Origin: Kingella oralis
Lineage (GTDB): Bacteria > Pseudomonadota > Gammaproteobacteria > Burkholderiales > Neisseriaceae
Direction: 5' to 3'
DNA length: 5,622 bases
NCBI GenBank assembly: GCA_905373195.1
Contig: CAJPSG010000087.1
Location: 1-5,622, forward strand
Shown here: positions 5,556 to 5,622 of the stretch, in pieces
Layout of the letters: every line of letters begins with the position of its first letter
Numbering within the stretch: the first letter of the stretch is position 1
Translations under genes and position numbers: made by a program
The notes under the pieces: generated by a model
What the model was told of the DNA's origin: nothing
Databases searched by the model: none
Seen by the model: only the letters and a program-made list of their open reading frames with translations

Positions 5556-5622
5556 TTAGACGCAACTATCGCCATCGCCTTTAAGCGGCAACACTTGGAT
5601 TTCGCTCGGGTCGGGCACACGG
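5556..5622 (-). CDS. Possible 3' end of a convergent gene (partial, unidentified)
   Basis: Reading the minus strand inward from the right edge, one frame stays open for 21 codons and ends at TAA (complement of 5556-5558). Its last residues are IQVLPLKGDGDSCV. It would converge on alaS, with the bidirectional terminator at 5482-5520 about 36 nt beyond its stop, which is the expected arrangement. I do not recognise the protein and so short an open frame can arise by chance. The rival reading is an 11-codon plus-strand ORF at 5549-5584 with a good ribosome binding site. Confidence 0.4.
   Translation of the reverse strand, partial: RVPDPSEIQVLPLKGDGDSCV

Overview
The window is a housekeeping stretch of a Neisseriaceae chromosome, most like the Kingella group. 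The main evidence is a 12-base word, AGGCAGCCTGAA. It occurs exactly 12 times in 5.6 kb (8 on the plus strand, 4 as the reverse complement), plus one 11/12 copy. From memory this is the 'AG-kingDUS' dialect of the Neisseriaceae DNA uptake sequence (DUS). The proteins also look neisserial: a soluble DsbA with a Thr-cisPro loop and an alanyl-tRNA synthetase of clear Neisseria type. The species cannot be fixed from the sequence alone.

Layout. 1-80: probable extended -10 promoter, a near-perfect DUS and a good ribosome binding site. 81-1103 (+): single-pass inner-membrane protein with a C-terminal SPOR domain; its low-complexity linker holds two in-frame DUS inside a duplicated 52-bp unit. 1123-1833 (+): dsbA, 19 nt downstream and probably co-transcribed. 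1845-1935: two consecutive hairpins built from four DUS; the first is a plausible dsbA terminator. 1970-2413 (+): ElaA-type GNAT acetyltransferase. 2445-2497: strong DUS-pair terminator ending 26 nt before alaS. 2524-5415 (+): alaS, 963 codons, with two in-frame DUS and an extra segment of about 87 residues relative to the usual length. 5429-5473 and 5482-5520: two hairpins after alaS; the second is bidirectional and carries a core resembling the Neisseria DUS dialect. 5556-5622 (-): probable 3' end of a convergent gene.

The genes do not form one pathway. The first two share the cell envelope: a SPOR protein binds septal peptidoglycan and DsbA makes disulfides in the periplasm. The GNAT enzyme and AlaRS are cytoplasmic and appear to be separate transcription units, divided by DUS-derived terminators.

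No new multi-gene system is visible. The points most worth a second look are the inserted segment in AlaRS, which falls between the two tRNA-identity determinants and itself contains a DUS; the heavy use of DUS as terminators and as coding sequence; and the apparent mix of two DUS dialects after alaS.
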